Source: Rhizobium sp. BG4 (GTDB taxonomy: Bacteria > Pseudomonadota > Alphaproteobacteria > Rhizobiales > Rhizobiaceae). From it: a DNA stretch of 64,000 nt. Positions 1-8,165 of the stretch are shown piece by piece (the stretch's first letter is position 1; each line of letters opens with the position of its first letter). Under the pieces are notes generated by a model, which saw only the letters and a list, made by a program, of their open reading frames with translations, made no database searches and was not told where the DNA came from. The position numbers and the translations under genes were made by a program. Location of the stretch: the NCBI RefSeq assembly GCF_016864575.1, contig NZ_CP044125.1, forward strand, positions 1,302,001-1,366,000, given 5' to 3'.

Positions 1-82
1 AGATGCCCTGGACGTCCTCGACCGGGGTATGCCGGGTGGCGGTGGTGTTCCAGAAACCGAGGGCACTGATGAGCTGGGTCAT
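1..82 (-). CDS. 5' end of a gene running off the left edge (unidentified)
   Basis: An ATG on the minus strand (complement of 80-82) follows a GGAGA ribosome-binding site 8-9 bases upstream. The reading frame stays open for 27 codons to the window edge. The fragment begins MTQLISALGFWNTT and continues ATRHTPVEDVQG. That start vaguely recalls YitT-type membrane proteins of rhizobia, but 27 residues cannot settle it. The next gene on the same strand lies about 200 bases upstream. The frame choice is supported mainly by the ribosome-binding site. Confidence 0.5.
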   Translation of the reverse strand, partial: MTQLISALGFWNTTATRHTPVEDVQGI

Positions 83-287
83 GTCGCTAATCTCCAAACG
101 GCAGACGAGTTCAAGAGCGCCGGAGACAATCCCGCGCGACGGATTTTCAATGATGAGAGGGCCGAGGCGTTCATGCTGATCGCGGCGCTTGTCGGCTATG
201 GGCTGAATTATCAGGCTTTTCGCAGGTGCGAGCAAGCGAAATATGTAAGCAATGCTGACCTATTTCAAAATCGCAACAAAGATGCGT

Positions 288-1220
288 TCAGCCATTTCGC
301 CGCGTAAGGAAAAGAATGCCGGAAACCGGTTTGCCGCCATCTTTGCGAATGGTGGTTTTCTCGATTTTCAGGACATCAAAGCCGTAGCGGGCGCAGAGAC
401 CGCGCACATAGGCTTCGGAGTGGGCGTAGCGCAGCGACGGCGCCAGATGGAAGCCATCGCCCTCGCCGGCATCCTCGACCGACAAGGCAAAGTCCGCGCC
501 TGAGGCTGCAAGCCGGGCGGTGATCAGGAAGACGCTTTCGAGATTGCCGAGATACATCAGCACATCGGCAGCAGTGACGAGATCGGCACGGTTCTCGGGC
601 TCGCCCGAGAAGATGCCGGAAGCTTCCGGCTCCAGCGACAGGTCGGCTTGCGCCAGAAGCGCATAGACGTGTTTCTCCTCGGCCTTGGCCAGCATGTTCT
701 GCGACAGGTCGTAGCCTTCCAGCCGCGCCACTTGGCCTGCGATTTCGGGCCCGAGCAGGCCGGTGCCGCAGCCGAGATCGACAGCGAGCGTGTAATGCCT
801 GCCGGTGGAAGTGACGAGGGCGGCAAGCTTCTGCGGCACGGAATAGTCGAGCTTCTCGACGAGCGAGGTCTCGAAGCGGCCGGCATAATCATCGAAGAGC
901 CGCTCGACATAGCGGCTCGGTGGCTGGTCCGGGGTTTCGGTTTCGCCGAGCAGCGCGAGCTTCAGCGTTGCGCCGAATATATCGTCAGGGTCGAGGGCCA
1001 GGGTTTTCCGGTAGGCATCGGCAGCCTGAGTGCGATGGCCGGCCTTCTCGCGGTAGGTCGCCAGCCGGTACCAGCCGGCAGCCCAGCCGGGTGTGAGCTC
1101 CAGCGCCTGCTCCATCAGCTCGGCAGCCGCATCCGGCTCGCCGCCTTCATCGAGCATCTTGGCGTAATCGGCGCGGCGGTCGGCGATGACGTCGCCTGAA
1201 GTGAGCTGGCTCTGCTGCAT
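288..1220 (-). CDS. TPR-containing class I SAM-dependent methyltransferase
   Basis: A protein of about 310 residues. The N-terminal third (about residues 10-90) carries tetratricopeptide-like helices, such as AAELMEQALELTPGWAAGWY and AADAYRKTLALDPDD. The C-terminal two thirds is a Rossmann methyltransferase: motif I reads LAVDLGCGTGLLGPEIA, and AADVLMYLGNLESVF fits the post-motif region. It should transfer a methyl group from SAM; the substrate is unknown, and the TPR part may bind a protein partner. The ATG at 1220 is used; an in-frame ATG at 1247 would add nine residues and neither has a strong ribosome-binding site. It is transcribed away from the 1363 gene. Confidence 0.8.
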   Translation of the reverse strand: MQQSQLTSGDVIADRRADYAKMLDEGGEPDAAAELMEQALELTPGWAAGWYRLATYREKAGHRTQAADAYRKTLALDPDDIFGATLKLALLGETETPDQPPSRYVERLFDDYAGRFETSLVEKLDYSVPQKLAALVTSTGRHYTLAVDLGCGTGLLGPEIAGQVARLEGYDLSQNMLAKAEEKHVYALLAQADLSLEPEASGIFSGEPENRADLVTAADVLMYLGNLESVFLITARLAASGADFALSVEDAGEGDGFHLAPSLRYAHSEAYVRGLCARYGFDVLKIEKTTIRKDGGKPVSGILFLTRRNG

Positions 1221-1362
1221 GATGAGACCCGTTGAATGCCCGCGCATTTGGCTGCGGCCACAAAAAAACTCAAGTCCTATTTCAGAGGCGGAGCCGTCGG
1301 CTCTGGAAAAGGCTTGCGGGCAGCGATTCGCGACCGTATCTCAGAGCAAACAGGAGATGTGA

Positions 1363-1629
1363 ATGTCCGATCAGGTGAACAAGTTTCTCGGCGACTCGCT
1401 CGGCCGCACGTTGGTGAAGCTCTTGGTGGTTTCGCTGATCGTCGGCTTCGTGATGACGATCTTCGGCTGGACGCCCTATGAGATCGTTTACGGCATTCGC
1501 GATTTCATCCGGGAAATCTGGTACCGCGGCTTCTCGGCTCTCGGCCGCGTCGGCGATTACCTGCTGCTGGGCGCCACGATCGTCATCCCGATCTTCGTCA
1601 TCATCCGTCTCTTCAATTATCGCCGCTGA
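1363..1629 (+). CDS. Small two-helix membrane protein (DUF6460-like)
   Basis: This 88-residue protein has two hydrophobic stretches (about residues 17-36 and 64-82) flanking a polar, aromatic linker (IRDFIREIWYRGFSALG). It ends in a basic NYRR tail, so it is probably an inner-membrane protein with both ends in the cytoplasm. AGGAGAT sits six bases before the ATG. It resembles a small alphaproteobacterial family of unknown function; that family name is from memory. The next gene starts two bases after its stop, so the two are co-transcribed and probably translationally coupled. Confidence 0.75.
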   Translation: MSDQVNKFLGDSLGRTLVKLLVVSLIVGFVMTIFGWTPYEIVYGIRDFIREIWYRGFSALGRVGDYLLLGATIVIPIFVIIRLFNYRR

Positions 1630-1631
1630 AC

Positions 1632-2129
1632 ATGACCTTCACAATCGTTTCCCGGCGCGGGCTGCTGCGTCTTTCCGGTCTGGCGCTCGTCGCGGGCGTT
1701 GCAAGCTGCACCACAACACCGAAAATGTCGTCGACCCCATCTGACGGCCAGGACGAGACGGCGGCGGCCCTGCCCCTCGTCAACCAGCTGCGTGCCAAGA
1801 ACGGCCTGCCGCCGCTCAGCATCGATCCGGCAGCGAGCGCGGCTGCGATCTTTCAGGCAAAGCGCATGGCAAGCGCCGGCAAGATGGCGCATCTGATGGG
1901 CATGACAGACAGCTTTGGCGCCCGTGTGAAGGCGAGCGGCGTGCAGCTGCCCGCAGCCGAGAATATCGGCGTCGGCCAGAAGTCGGTCGACGGTATCGTC
2001 CAGGCCTGGATCAACTCGCCGCATCATCTGGAAAACATGCTCGGCCGCTATAGCGGCGTCGGCGTTGCCGTCGCGCATAATCCATCTTCCAACAACTGGC
2101 CCTATTGGGCCATGGTGCTCTCGAACTGA
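1632..2129 (+). CDS. CAP/SCP-domain lipoprotein
   Basis: A 165-residue exported protein. Residues 1-25 form a signal with a twin-arginine-like SRRGLL and a lipobox ending VAGVASC, so it is predicted to be a lipoprotein, possibly Tat-exported. The rest is a CAP (SCP/PR1-like) domain: LPLVNQLRAKNGLPPL, then SAAAIFQAKRMAS, the conserved histidine in KMAHL, AENIG, and WINSPHHLENMLG. This family is extracytoplasmic; bacterial members are mostly uncharacterised. It starts two bases after the DUF6460-like gene and ends 30 bases before the MATE gene. Confidence 0.85.
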   Translation: MTFTIVSRRGLLRLSGLALVAGVASCTTTPKMSSTPSDGQDETAAALPLVNQLRAKNGLPPLSIDPAASAAAIFQAKRMASAGKMAHLMGMTDSFGARVKASGVQLPAAENIGVGQKSVDGIVQAWINSPHHLENMLGRYSGVGVAVAHNPSSNNWPYWAMVLSN

Positions 2130-2159
2130 GGCGATTCTGCCTCCTGATCCGAGGCAGGC

Positions 2160-3506
2160 ATGAGCGCTACCAGCGAACGCAATCTACTGGCATTTGACGT
2201 CACTCACCGGCTGGTGCTGTCGATCGCCATTCCGATGACGCTCGGCTTCATGACGACGCCGCTGCTCGGCCTTGTCGATACCGGCGTCGTCGGCCATATG
2301 GGCCAGCCGGATGCGCTGGCGGGTCTGGCGATCGGCGCCATGCTGTTCGACCTGATCCTCGGCAGCTTCAACTTTCTCCGCGCCTCGACAACAGGCCTGA
2401 CCGCGCAGGCGCTCGGGCGCCATGATCTCCGCGAGCAGCAGGGCGTCTTCTGGCGGGCCTTCATCTCGGCGATCGCCTGCGGTCTCGCGCTGCTCTGTCT
2501 TTCGCCGCTGCTTCTCATTGCCGGGCTGAAGCTGATGGGGCCGGAAGCGGGCGTGGCGCAGGCGACCAGCACCTATTTCTCGATCCGCATTCTCGCCGCA
2601 CCCGCAGCCCTTGCCAATTACGCCATTCTCGGCTTCGTGCTGGGCCGTGGCCAGGGCACGATCGGCCTGGCGCTGCAGATCCTGATCAACGGTATCAATA
2701 TCGTGCTCGCCATCTATCTCGGCCTCGAGCTCGACTGGGGCGTGGCGGGCGTTGCCTGGGGCACGATGGTCGGCGAAAGCGTCGGTGCGCTGGCCGGTCT
2801 CGCGATCGTGCTGCGCAGTTTCAAGGCGGGCGACCGGCCGCAGCGCGCCGAGATCTTCTCGCGCCACCGTCTCTCAGAGCTCTTTGCGCTCAACCGCGAC
2901 ATCCTGATCCGCACCTTCGTGCTAATCGGTTCCTTTGCCATCATGACCCGGATCGGCACCAGCTTCGGCGCCGTGACGCTTGCCGCCAATGCGGTGCTGA
3001 TGAACTTCTTCCTGCTGTCCGGCTATTATCTGGATGGCCTCGCCAATGCCGCCGAGCAGATCACCGGGCGGGCGATCGGTGCCGCACACCGCCCCGCTTT
3101 CGACCGTGGGCTGAAGCTGACGGCGATCTGGTCCTTCGGCCTTGCCGCCGCCGTCTCGGCCTTTTTCTTTGCCGCGGGTCCCTGGCTGATCTCGGTGCTG
3201 ACGACCTCGGAAGACGTTCGCGCCGCCGCCAATACCTACATGCCCTGGGCGGCGATCACCGGCCTGACCGGGGCGCTCGCCTTCCTGATGGACGGCGTCT
3301 TCATCGGCGCCACGTGGTCGTCGGACATGCGCAACCGGATGCTGATGTCCTTTGCCGGATATCTGGCAGCGCTCGCGGTCTTCGTGCCGCTCTTTGGAAA
3401 TCACGGCCTGTGGCTGGCGATGAACGCCTTCCTGCTGTTTCGCGGCATCTTCCTGGCGATGCTGGTGAAGCCGCGGGCCGATCAGACCTTCGCAGCCGCC
3501 CAGTAA
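2160..3506 (+). CDS. MATE-family multidrug/solute efflux transporter (DinF-like)
   Basis: A 448-residue polytopic protein with about twelve membrane helices and no signal peptide, the usual size for the MATE/DinF family. Near the N-terminus IAIPMTLGFMTTPLLGLVDT gives the MATE helix-1 pattern, followed by VVGHMGQPDALAGLAIG. MATE proteins exchange cationic drugs or metabolites for Na+ or H+; the DinF branch has no settled substrate. Its last 25 bases overlap the end of the convergent pyrD, so the two transcripts are complementary at their 3' ends. Confidence 0.87.
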   Translation: MSATSERNLLAFDVTHRLVLSIAIPMTLGFMTTPLLGLVDTGVVGHMGQPDALAGLAIGAMLFDLILGSFNFLRASTTGLTAQALGRHDLREQQGVFWRAFISAIACGLALLCLSPLLLIAGLKLMGPEAGVAQATSTYFSIRILAAPAALANYAILGFVLGRGQGTIGLALQILINGINIVLAIYLGLELDWGVAGVAWGTMVGESVGALAGLAIVLRSFKAGDRPQRAEIFSRHRLSELFALNRDILIRTFVLIGSFAIMTRIGTSFGAVTLAANAVLMNFFLLSGYYLDGLANAAEQITGRAIGAAHRPAFDRGLKLTAIWSFGLAAAVSAFFFAAGPWLISVLTTSEDVRAAANTYMPWAAITGLTGALAFLMDGVFIGATWSSDMRNRMLMSFAGYLAALAVFVPLFGNHGLWLAMNAFLLFRGIFLAMLVKPRADQTFAAAQ

Positions 3507-4570
3507 TCCATCCTGGTGTCGCGGAGTTCGCGGATCGACGAGACTTTCTCGCGGTCGAGGAGCTTTGAAAGGCCGCGGACGATATCGCCGGGCAGGCCCG
3601 GTCCCTCATAGACCATGCAGGAATAGAGCTGGACGAGATCGGCGCCAGCCTTGATCTTCTCCAGCGCTGTTTCGGCCGATGAGACGCCGCCGACGCCGAT
3701 GATCGGCAATTCCTGACCGACGCGCTTGCGCATGCGGGCGAGAACCGCCGTCGACTTGGCAAAGAGCGGCGCGCCGGAAAGGCCGCCCGCTTCCTTCGCC
3801 TGCCGCTGATCCTTCAGACCGTCGCGCGCCAGCGTGGTGTTGGAGACGATCAGACCGTCGAGCGCATGAGACAGCACTTCGGCAGCGATATCATCCATGC
3901 CCTCCTCCGTCAGATCGGGCGCGATCTTCAGGAACACCGGGATCTTGCGCCCGGCCTTGGTGGCCTCTTCATCGCGAGCGGCGAGAACTGCCGACAGCAG
4001 CGCGGCGAGGCTTTCACGCGCCTGCAGGTCGCGCAGGCCAGGCGTGTTCGGCGAGGAGATATTGGCGGTGAAATAGCGGGCGACGGAATAGAAGCGACGG
4101 ATGCCGGTGACGTAGTCGCCGATGCGGTCCTCGCTATCCTTGTTGGCACCGATATTGACGCCGATGATGCCATCGCCGCGGATCGGCGCGAGGCGCTGGA
4201 ATGCGGCCTCATGGCCCTCGTTGTTGAAGCCCAGGCGGTTGATGACGGCGTTGTCCTCGACGAGGCGGAAGATGCGCGGGTGCGGATTGCCGGATTGCGG
4301 CTTGGGAGTGACCGTGCCGATTTCCGTGAAGCCGAAGCCGAGCCGCAGCAGCGCTTCCGGCACTTCGGCATTCTTGTCGTAGCCAGCGGCCATGCCGAGC
4401 GGATTGGCGAAGGTGAGGCCGGCGACGGTCTGCGCCAGACGCGGATCGGCAGGGATGCGGCAGGCTGGAACCAAGCCGGATTTCAGACCGGCGATCGACA
4501 TGCCATGCGCGGTTTCCGGATCGAAAAGGAAGAGGCCTTTGCGCGTTGCCTGCTTGAAAAGGTCCATCAT
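3482..4570 (-). CDS. pyrD: Dihydroorotate dehydrogenase (quinone), class 2
   Basis: Oxidises dihydroorotate to orotate with the respiratory quinone pool, the fourth step of pyrimidine synthesis, at the inner face of the cytoplasmic membrane. The 363-residue length fits class 2. An amphipathic N-terminus (FKQATRKGLFLFDPETAHG) is followed by the FMN barrel: GMAAGYDKNAEVPEALL, GTVTPKPQSGNP, NRLGFNNEG, NISSPNTPGLR with the class 2 catalytic serine, LKIAPDL and GVGGV. Its ATG overlaps the stop of the DUF952 gene by one base (TGATG); a second ATG follows at 4567. The 3' end overlaps the MATE gene by 25 bases. Confidence 0.95.
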   Translation of the reverse strand: MMDLFKQATRKGLFLFDPETAHGMSIAGLKSGLVPACRIPADPRLAQTVAGLTFANPLGMAAGYDKNAEVPEALLRLGFGFTEIGTVTPKPQSGNPHPRIFRLVEDNAVINRLGFNNEGHEAAFQRLAPIRGDGIIGVNIGANKDSEDRIGDYVTGIRRFYSVARYFTANISSPNTPGLRDLQARESLAALLSAVLAARDEEATKAGRKIPVFLKIAPDLTEEGMDDIAAEVLSHALDGLIVSNTTLARDGLKDQRQAKEAGGLSGAPLFAKSTAVLARMRKRVGQELPIIGVGGVSSAETALEKIKAGADLVQLYSCMVYEGPGLPGDIVRGLSKLLDREKVSSIRELRDTRMDYWAAAKV

Positions 4571-4920
4571 CAGATAAGCTCCGGAAAGATATGATTGCCT
4601 GCCTCGTCGAGCAGCAGCGGCTTTTCCCAGATGACGGCAGAAAGCGGCAGCTCGCCATAGAGATGCGGGAAGAGATCGCCGCCACGCGAGGGTTCGAAGA
4701 TCAGCTTGTCGCCGAGTTTTGCCGTCTCGGCGGCGACGAGCATCAGGCCCGCCTGTCCGGCGAAATAGAGCGCTGCCGTCTGGCGCGCCTGAGCTGCCGT
4801 CGAGAGGTGAATGAAGCCGTCGTTGAGATCGATCCCGGCGCCGCGGAAGACGCCGTCCTGGCGTGCCTGCTGCCAAAGGGTTTCCGTCACGATCTTGTAA
4901 ACCGCCGGTGTCACGGTCAT
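4570..4920 (-). CDS. DUF952 family protein
   Basis: A 116-residue protein with the DUF952 pattern: VYKIVTETLWQQARQDGVF, then DGFIHLSTAAQ, then FEPSRGGDLFPHLYGELP. The function of this small alpha/beta family is not established. The ATG at 4920 is chosen because homology-like sequence begins at MTVTPAVYK; an open upstream extension is low-complexity. The stop codon overlaps the pyrD start, so the two are translationally coupled, an arrangement common in rhizobia. Confidence 0.85.
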   Translation of the reverse strand: MTVTPAVYKIVTETLWQQARQDGVFRGAGIDLNDGFIHLSTAAQARQTAALYFAGQAGLMLVAAETAKLGDKLIFEPSRGGDLFPHLYGELPLSAVIWEKPLLLDEAGNHIFPELI

Positions 4921-5036
4921 GATGGCCTCACGAATGGCTGATCCTGGTTGCCAGCGCTTTGCCGCAAAGAGACGGCGATGTCCACGGCCCGCAGGCGAAA
5001 AACGACAGCCGCACCGAAAATCCGGAGGATGATCAG

Positions 5037-5435
5037 ATGAAGACGATCGCAATCGGACTTGCCACCCTGCTTTTCCCCGCCACGCTGCTTGCCGCCGAAC
5101 CCGATACGGCGCGTTTCCAGCTCGAACGCAGCGGCGATCATTTCGTGCGCCTCGACAAGCAGACGGGCGCCATGTCGCTCTGCGAGGAGAAGGACGGATC
5201 GCTGGTCTGCCGCATGGCAGCCGACGAACGCGCTGCCTACGAGGACGAACTCGACCGTCTCTCGGACCGGGTCAGCGCGCTCGAAAACAAGAGCATCGTC
5301 AACAAGGCGCTGCCCTCTGATGCCGAAATCGACCGCTCGATCAGCATCATGGAGAAGATGATGAAGAGCTTCATGGGCGTGGCGAAGCAATTCCAGGAGG
5401 ATGAAAAGACGGCGCCTCTTCCGCAGAAGACCTGA
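5037..5435 (+). CDS. Small exported protein of unknown function
   Basis: A 132-residue protein starting at an ATG behind GGAGGAT. Residues 1-20 form a signal peptide (MKTIAIGLATLLFPATLLAA) with cleavage after LAA. A short beta-rich stretch with two cysteines (SLCEEKDGSLVCRM) follows, then a charged helix (YEDELDRLSDRVSALENK) that could form a coiled coil, and a methionine-rich helix (SIMEKMMKSFMGVAKQ). It is probably periplasmic. No family was recognised. It is divergent from DUF952-pyrD with about 116 bases between. Confidence 0.75.
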   Translation: MKTIAIGLATLLFPATLLAAEPDTARFQLERSGDHFVRLDKQTGAMSLCEEKDGSLVCRMAADERAAYEDELDRLSDRVSALENKSIVNKALPSDAEIDRSISIMEKMMKSFMGVAKQFQEDEKTAPLPQKT

Positions 5436-5525
5436 TTTGATATAGTCATATAAGGATGGAGACATGTGTGGCGGGCGCCGCCGCGCATGGGAGGACAGGA
5501 TCGAGCTCTTGGGAGGGAGTGATCG

Positions 5526-6173
5526 ATGCAGGAACAGACGATCATCATTGCCGATGACCACCCGCTTTTCCGGGATGCGCTTCGCCAGGCCGTGTCAGGT
5601 ATGGAGGGCGAGCAGAGCATCATCGAAGCCGGTGATTTCAGCGCGGCCCGGGCCGCAGCCAGCGATCATTCCGATGCCGATCTAATGCTGCTCGACCTCG
5701 CCATGCCGGGTGTCAGCGGTTTCTCCGGGCTGATGTCATTGCGCTCGGAATATGCCAGCCTGCCGATCGTCATCATCTCTGCCACCGACGACGCGACGAC
5801 CATCCGCCGGGCGCTGGAACTCGGCGCCTCGGGCTTCATCTCGAAATCATCGGGGATCGATGATATCCGCCGCAGCATCCAGACGGTGCTGGCCGGTGAT
5901 ATCGCGACGCCCGAGAATTACCGGGACGGCCAGGAACAGGATCCTGACGTCGCCGACCTGATCCACCGCCTGCACACGCTGACGCCGCAGCAGAGCCGCG
6001 TACTGACCATGCTCGGCGAAGGGCTGCTCAACAAGCAGATCGCCTATGAACTCGGCGTATCAGAAGCGACGATCAAGGCGCATGTCTCTGCCATCCTGTT
6101 GAAGCTCAATGTCGACAGCCGCACACAGGCGGTGATCCAGCTCGGCAAGATCAACATGGCGATGGTCGCCTGA
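5526..6173 (+). CDS. NarL/FixJ-type response regulator
   Basis: A 215-residue two-domain regulator. The receiver domain (about 1-120) has the acidic pair in IIIADDHPLFRDAL, the phosphorylatable Asp near residue 56 in LMLLDLAMPG, the Thr/Ser in IVIISATDD, and the Lys in GFISKSS. The C-terminal LuxR-type helix-turn-helix (about 150-210) reads LTPQQSRVLTMLGEGLLNKQ followed by IAYELGVSEATIKAHVSAIL. No sensor kinase gene lies beside it, so it is an orphan here. GGGAGGG lies before the ATG. Confidence 0.92.
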   Translation: MQEQTIIIADDHPLFRDALRQAVSGMEGEQSIIEAGDFSAARAAASDHSDADLMLLDLAMPGVSGFSGLMSLRSEYASLPIVIISATDDATTIRRALELGASGFISKSSGIDDIRRSIQTVLAGDIATPENYRDGQEQDPDVADLIHRLHTLTPQQSRVLTMLGEGLLNKQIAYELGVSEATIKAHVSAILLKLNVDSRTQAVIQLGKINMAMVA

Positions 6174-6277
6174 TCCAAAACAGGATTTTATTCCTCTATC
6201 CTCTTTACTATGCGTGAGCTTGGCGTTAATCTTTGCGCCGACTGGAGAGTAGCGCTCAGCGCGCAGGATCACGCACG

Positions 6278-6943
6278 ATGCTGTCACACGAGCAGATTTG
6301 GGGAGCGATCGACAGGCTTGCCGAGCGGCACGACCTGACGCCGTCAGGTCTTGCGCGGCGCGCCGGCCTCGACCCCACCTCCTTCAACAAATCCAAACGT
6401 CTTTCGGCTGATGGCAGGCTGCGTTGGCCATCGACGGAGTCGATCGCCAAAGTGCTCGATGCGACCGGCGCGACGATGGAGCAGTTCCTGACCTTCATGC
6501 GCCCGGCAACGAGCTTTTCCGGACTTCCGGATGGATCGTTCCCGGCGCAGGGCAGCTCCATTCCCCTTCTCGGCTTTGCGCAGGCGGGCGCCGGCGGCTT
6601 TTTCGACGATGGCGGCTTTCCGGCTGGCCAGGGCTGGGATGTCGTCGAGTTTCCCGCCGCGCCCTCGCAAAAGGCTGGCGTCTATGCGCTTGAGGTCCAG
6701 GGGGACAGCATGATGCCGCTCTATCGGGACGGCGACGTGCTGATCGTCGAGCCCGGCGCGCAGGTTCGCCGTAACGACCGCGTCGTCGTCAAGACACGCG
6801 AGGGCGAGGTGATGGCGAAGGTGCTCTTACGCCAGAGCCCGCGCTCCATCGAATTGATGTCGCTCAATCCCGAGCATCCGAACCGGACGATCGAGCTTTC
6901 CGATGTCGACTGGATAGCCCGCATCATCTGGGCCAGCCAATAG
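6278..6943 (+). CDS. HTH/S24-peptidase-type repressor (CI/LexA-like)
   Basis: A 221-residue regulator. An N-terminal helix-turn-helix (about 5-75: LAERHDLTPSGLARRAGLDP) precedes an S24/S26 signal-peptidase-like domain. The catalytic Ser is in VQGDSMMPLYRDGDVL and the catalytic Lys in DRVVVKTREGEVMAK. Such proteins are repressors that can self-cleave, as LexA and CI do. No prophage genes are nearby, so it probably controls host genes. The ATG at 6278 fits the start of the DNA-binding domain. It ends 11 bases before a nuclease-like gene, which suggests an operon. Confidence 0.85.
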   Translation: MLSHEQIWGAIDRLAERHDLTPSGLARRAGLDPTSFNKSKRLSADGRLRWPSTESIAKVLDATGATMEQFLTFMRPATSFSGLPDGSFPAQGSSIPLLGFAQAGAGGFFDDGGFPAGQGWDVVEFPAAPSQKAGVYALEVQGDSMMPLYRDGDVLIVEPGAQVRRNDRVVVKTREGEVMAKVLLRQSPRSIELMSLNPEHPNRTIELSDVDWIARIIWASQ

Positions 6944-6954
6944 GAAAATCTTCC

Positions 6955-7689
6955 ATGAGGCCTGCGGCACTTCTGACAGCTGTTGCGGGTATCGCCATCG
7001 TCATGGGCATGCTGATGGCAGGACGCGAGCGGTTTTCCGGGCCGGATGCATCGGCTGTCGCCAGCGAAGCGGCCGCGCCTGACGCGGGCGGCGGCGACGC
7101 TCCTCCACCACCAACCACCGATCCGCAGGCCAGCATGAACGCCCGGCCGGTCGATGATGCAAGCCAGTTCTATCCGGCACAGGTGGAAGGCAAGCCGCTG
7201 GAGCGTGTCGCAGCGCCCGAGCCCGAGAAGCCGAAGCCGGAACCGAAGAAAGATGCTGTCCTGCCGCGGCCGGTTGCCGAGAATGCGGGCGTGCTTGCCT
7301 TCGGCGACCGCAAGCTTGCGCTATCAGGCGTTATCGCCACGCCCGACGACAAGACCTGCAAGGATGCGGATGGCAGCGAATGGCCATGCGGCATGCTGGC
7401 CAAGACGAATTTCCGGCTGTTCCTGCGGCTGCGCTCGGTCACCTGTGATCTCGACGACGCCAACTGGTCGGGCACGGCAACGGCGAGCTGCAAGATCGGC
7501 ACGCAGGATCTGTCCGCATGGCTGGTCGAAAACGGCTGGGCCGAGGCTTCTGCCGGCTCGCCGCTGATGGAAGCCGGCGAGAAAGCCAAGACGGAGAAAA
7601 AAGGTATCTTCGGCGACGATCCGCGCAAGGGCGCGCCGGTGGCGCCGCCGCCCGATCCGCCTGCAGACAATCCTCTCGATCCGATTTGA
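6955..7689 (+). CDS. Exported, degenerate thermonuclease-like protein
   Basis: A 244-residue protein with an N-terminal membrane anchor or signal (residues 4-22), a proline/alanine/glutamate-rich linker (about 35-105), and a C-terminal region resembling the staphylococcal-nuclease fold: WPCGMLAKTNFRLFLRLRSV, then a TC, and LSAWLVENGWAEA. The usual catalytic elements of SNase proteins (the D-G-D-T strand, IDAPE, and DRYGR) are absent or replaced, so it is probably not an active nuclease. It ends in a proline-rich tail. It follows the S24 regulator by 11 bases. Confidence 0.7.
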   Translation: MRPAALLTAVAGIAIVMGMLMAGRERFSGPDASAVASEAAAPDAGGGDAPPPPTTDPQASMNARPVDDASQFYPAQVEGKPLERVAAPEPEKPKPEPKKDAVLPRPVAENAGVLAFGDRKLALSGVIATPDDKTCKDADGSEWPCGMLAKTNFRLFLRLRSVTCDLDDANWSGTATASCKIGTQDLSAWLVENGWAEASAGSPLMEAGEKAKTEKKGIFGDDPRKGAPVAPPPDPPADNPLDPI

Positions 7690-7742
7690 CAATCCCTTGT
7701 AATGCCTGAGGGCAATTCCTAAACTTCGGAAGAACAGAGGAA

Positions 7743-8165
7743 ATGACCGAAATGAACAAGCCGCTTTCCGCCCATGATGCCCTGATCTACGTGATGGTGA
7801 TGGCCTCGGCCGTCGACAGCACGATGAACGACCGCGAGATGGAGCGTATCGGCCAGCTGATCGGCTTCCTGCCTGTGTTCCGCGATTTCGACGATGAGAA
7901 ACTGATCCCGATCGCCCGCGATTGCGCCTCGCTGCTCTCCGGGCCGGAAGGGCTGGATGTGGTGCTGGAGACCGTCAAGGATACGCTTCCGGCGAAGCTT
8001 TACGACACCGCTTATGCGCTCGCCGTGGAAGTGGCCTCGGCCGATCTTTCGGTCAAGGCGGAAGAACTGCGCCTGCTCAGCCTGCTCCGCGACCGGCTCG
8101 GGCTCGACAAGCTGACCTGCGCCGCAATCGAGCGCAGCGCCATCGCCCGCTTCCGCAAGGGCTAA
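7743..8165 (+). CDS. TerB-like (tellurite-resistance TerB family) protein
   Basis: A 140-residue all-helical protein matching the TerB fold: LIYVMVMASAVDSTMNDREM, then an acidic cluster in ASADLSVKAEELRLL, and LRDRLGLDKL near the end. TerB-like domains bind metal and occur in stress and membrane-associated complexes; the specific role here is unknown and no other ter genes are present. The stop overlaps the last bases of the convergent solute-binding-protein gene. AGAGGAAATG gives a ribosome-binding site close to the start at 7743. Confidence 0.8.
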   Translation: MTEMNKPLSAHDALIYVMVMASAVDSTMNDREMERIGQLIGFLPVFRDFDDEKLIPIARDCASLLSGPEGLDVVLETVKDTLPAKLYDTAYALAVEVASADLSVKAEELRLLSLLRDRLGLDKLTCAAIERSAIARFRKG

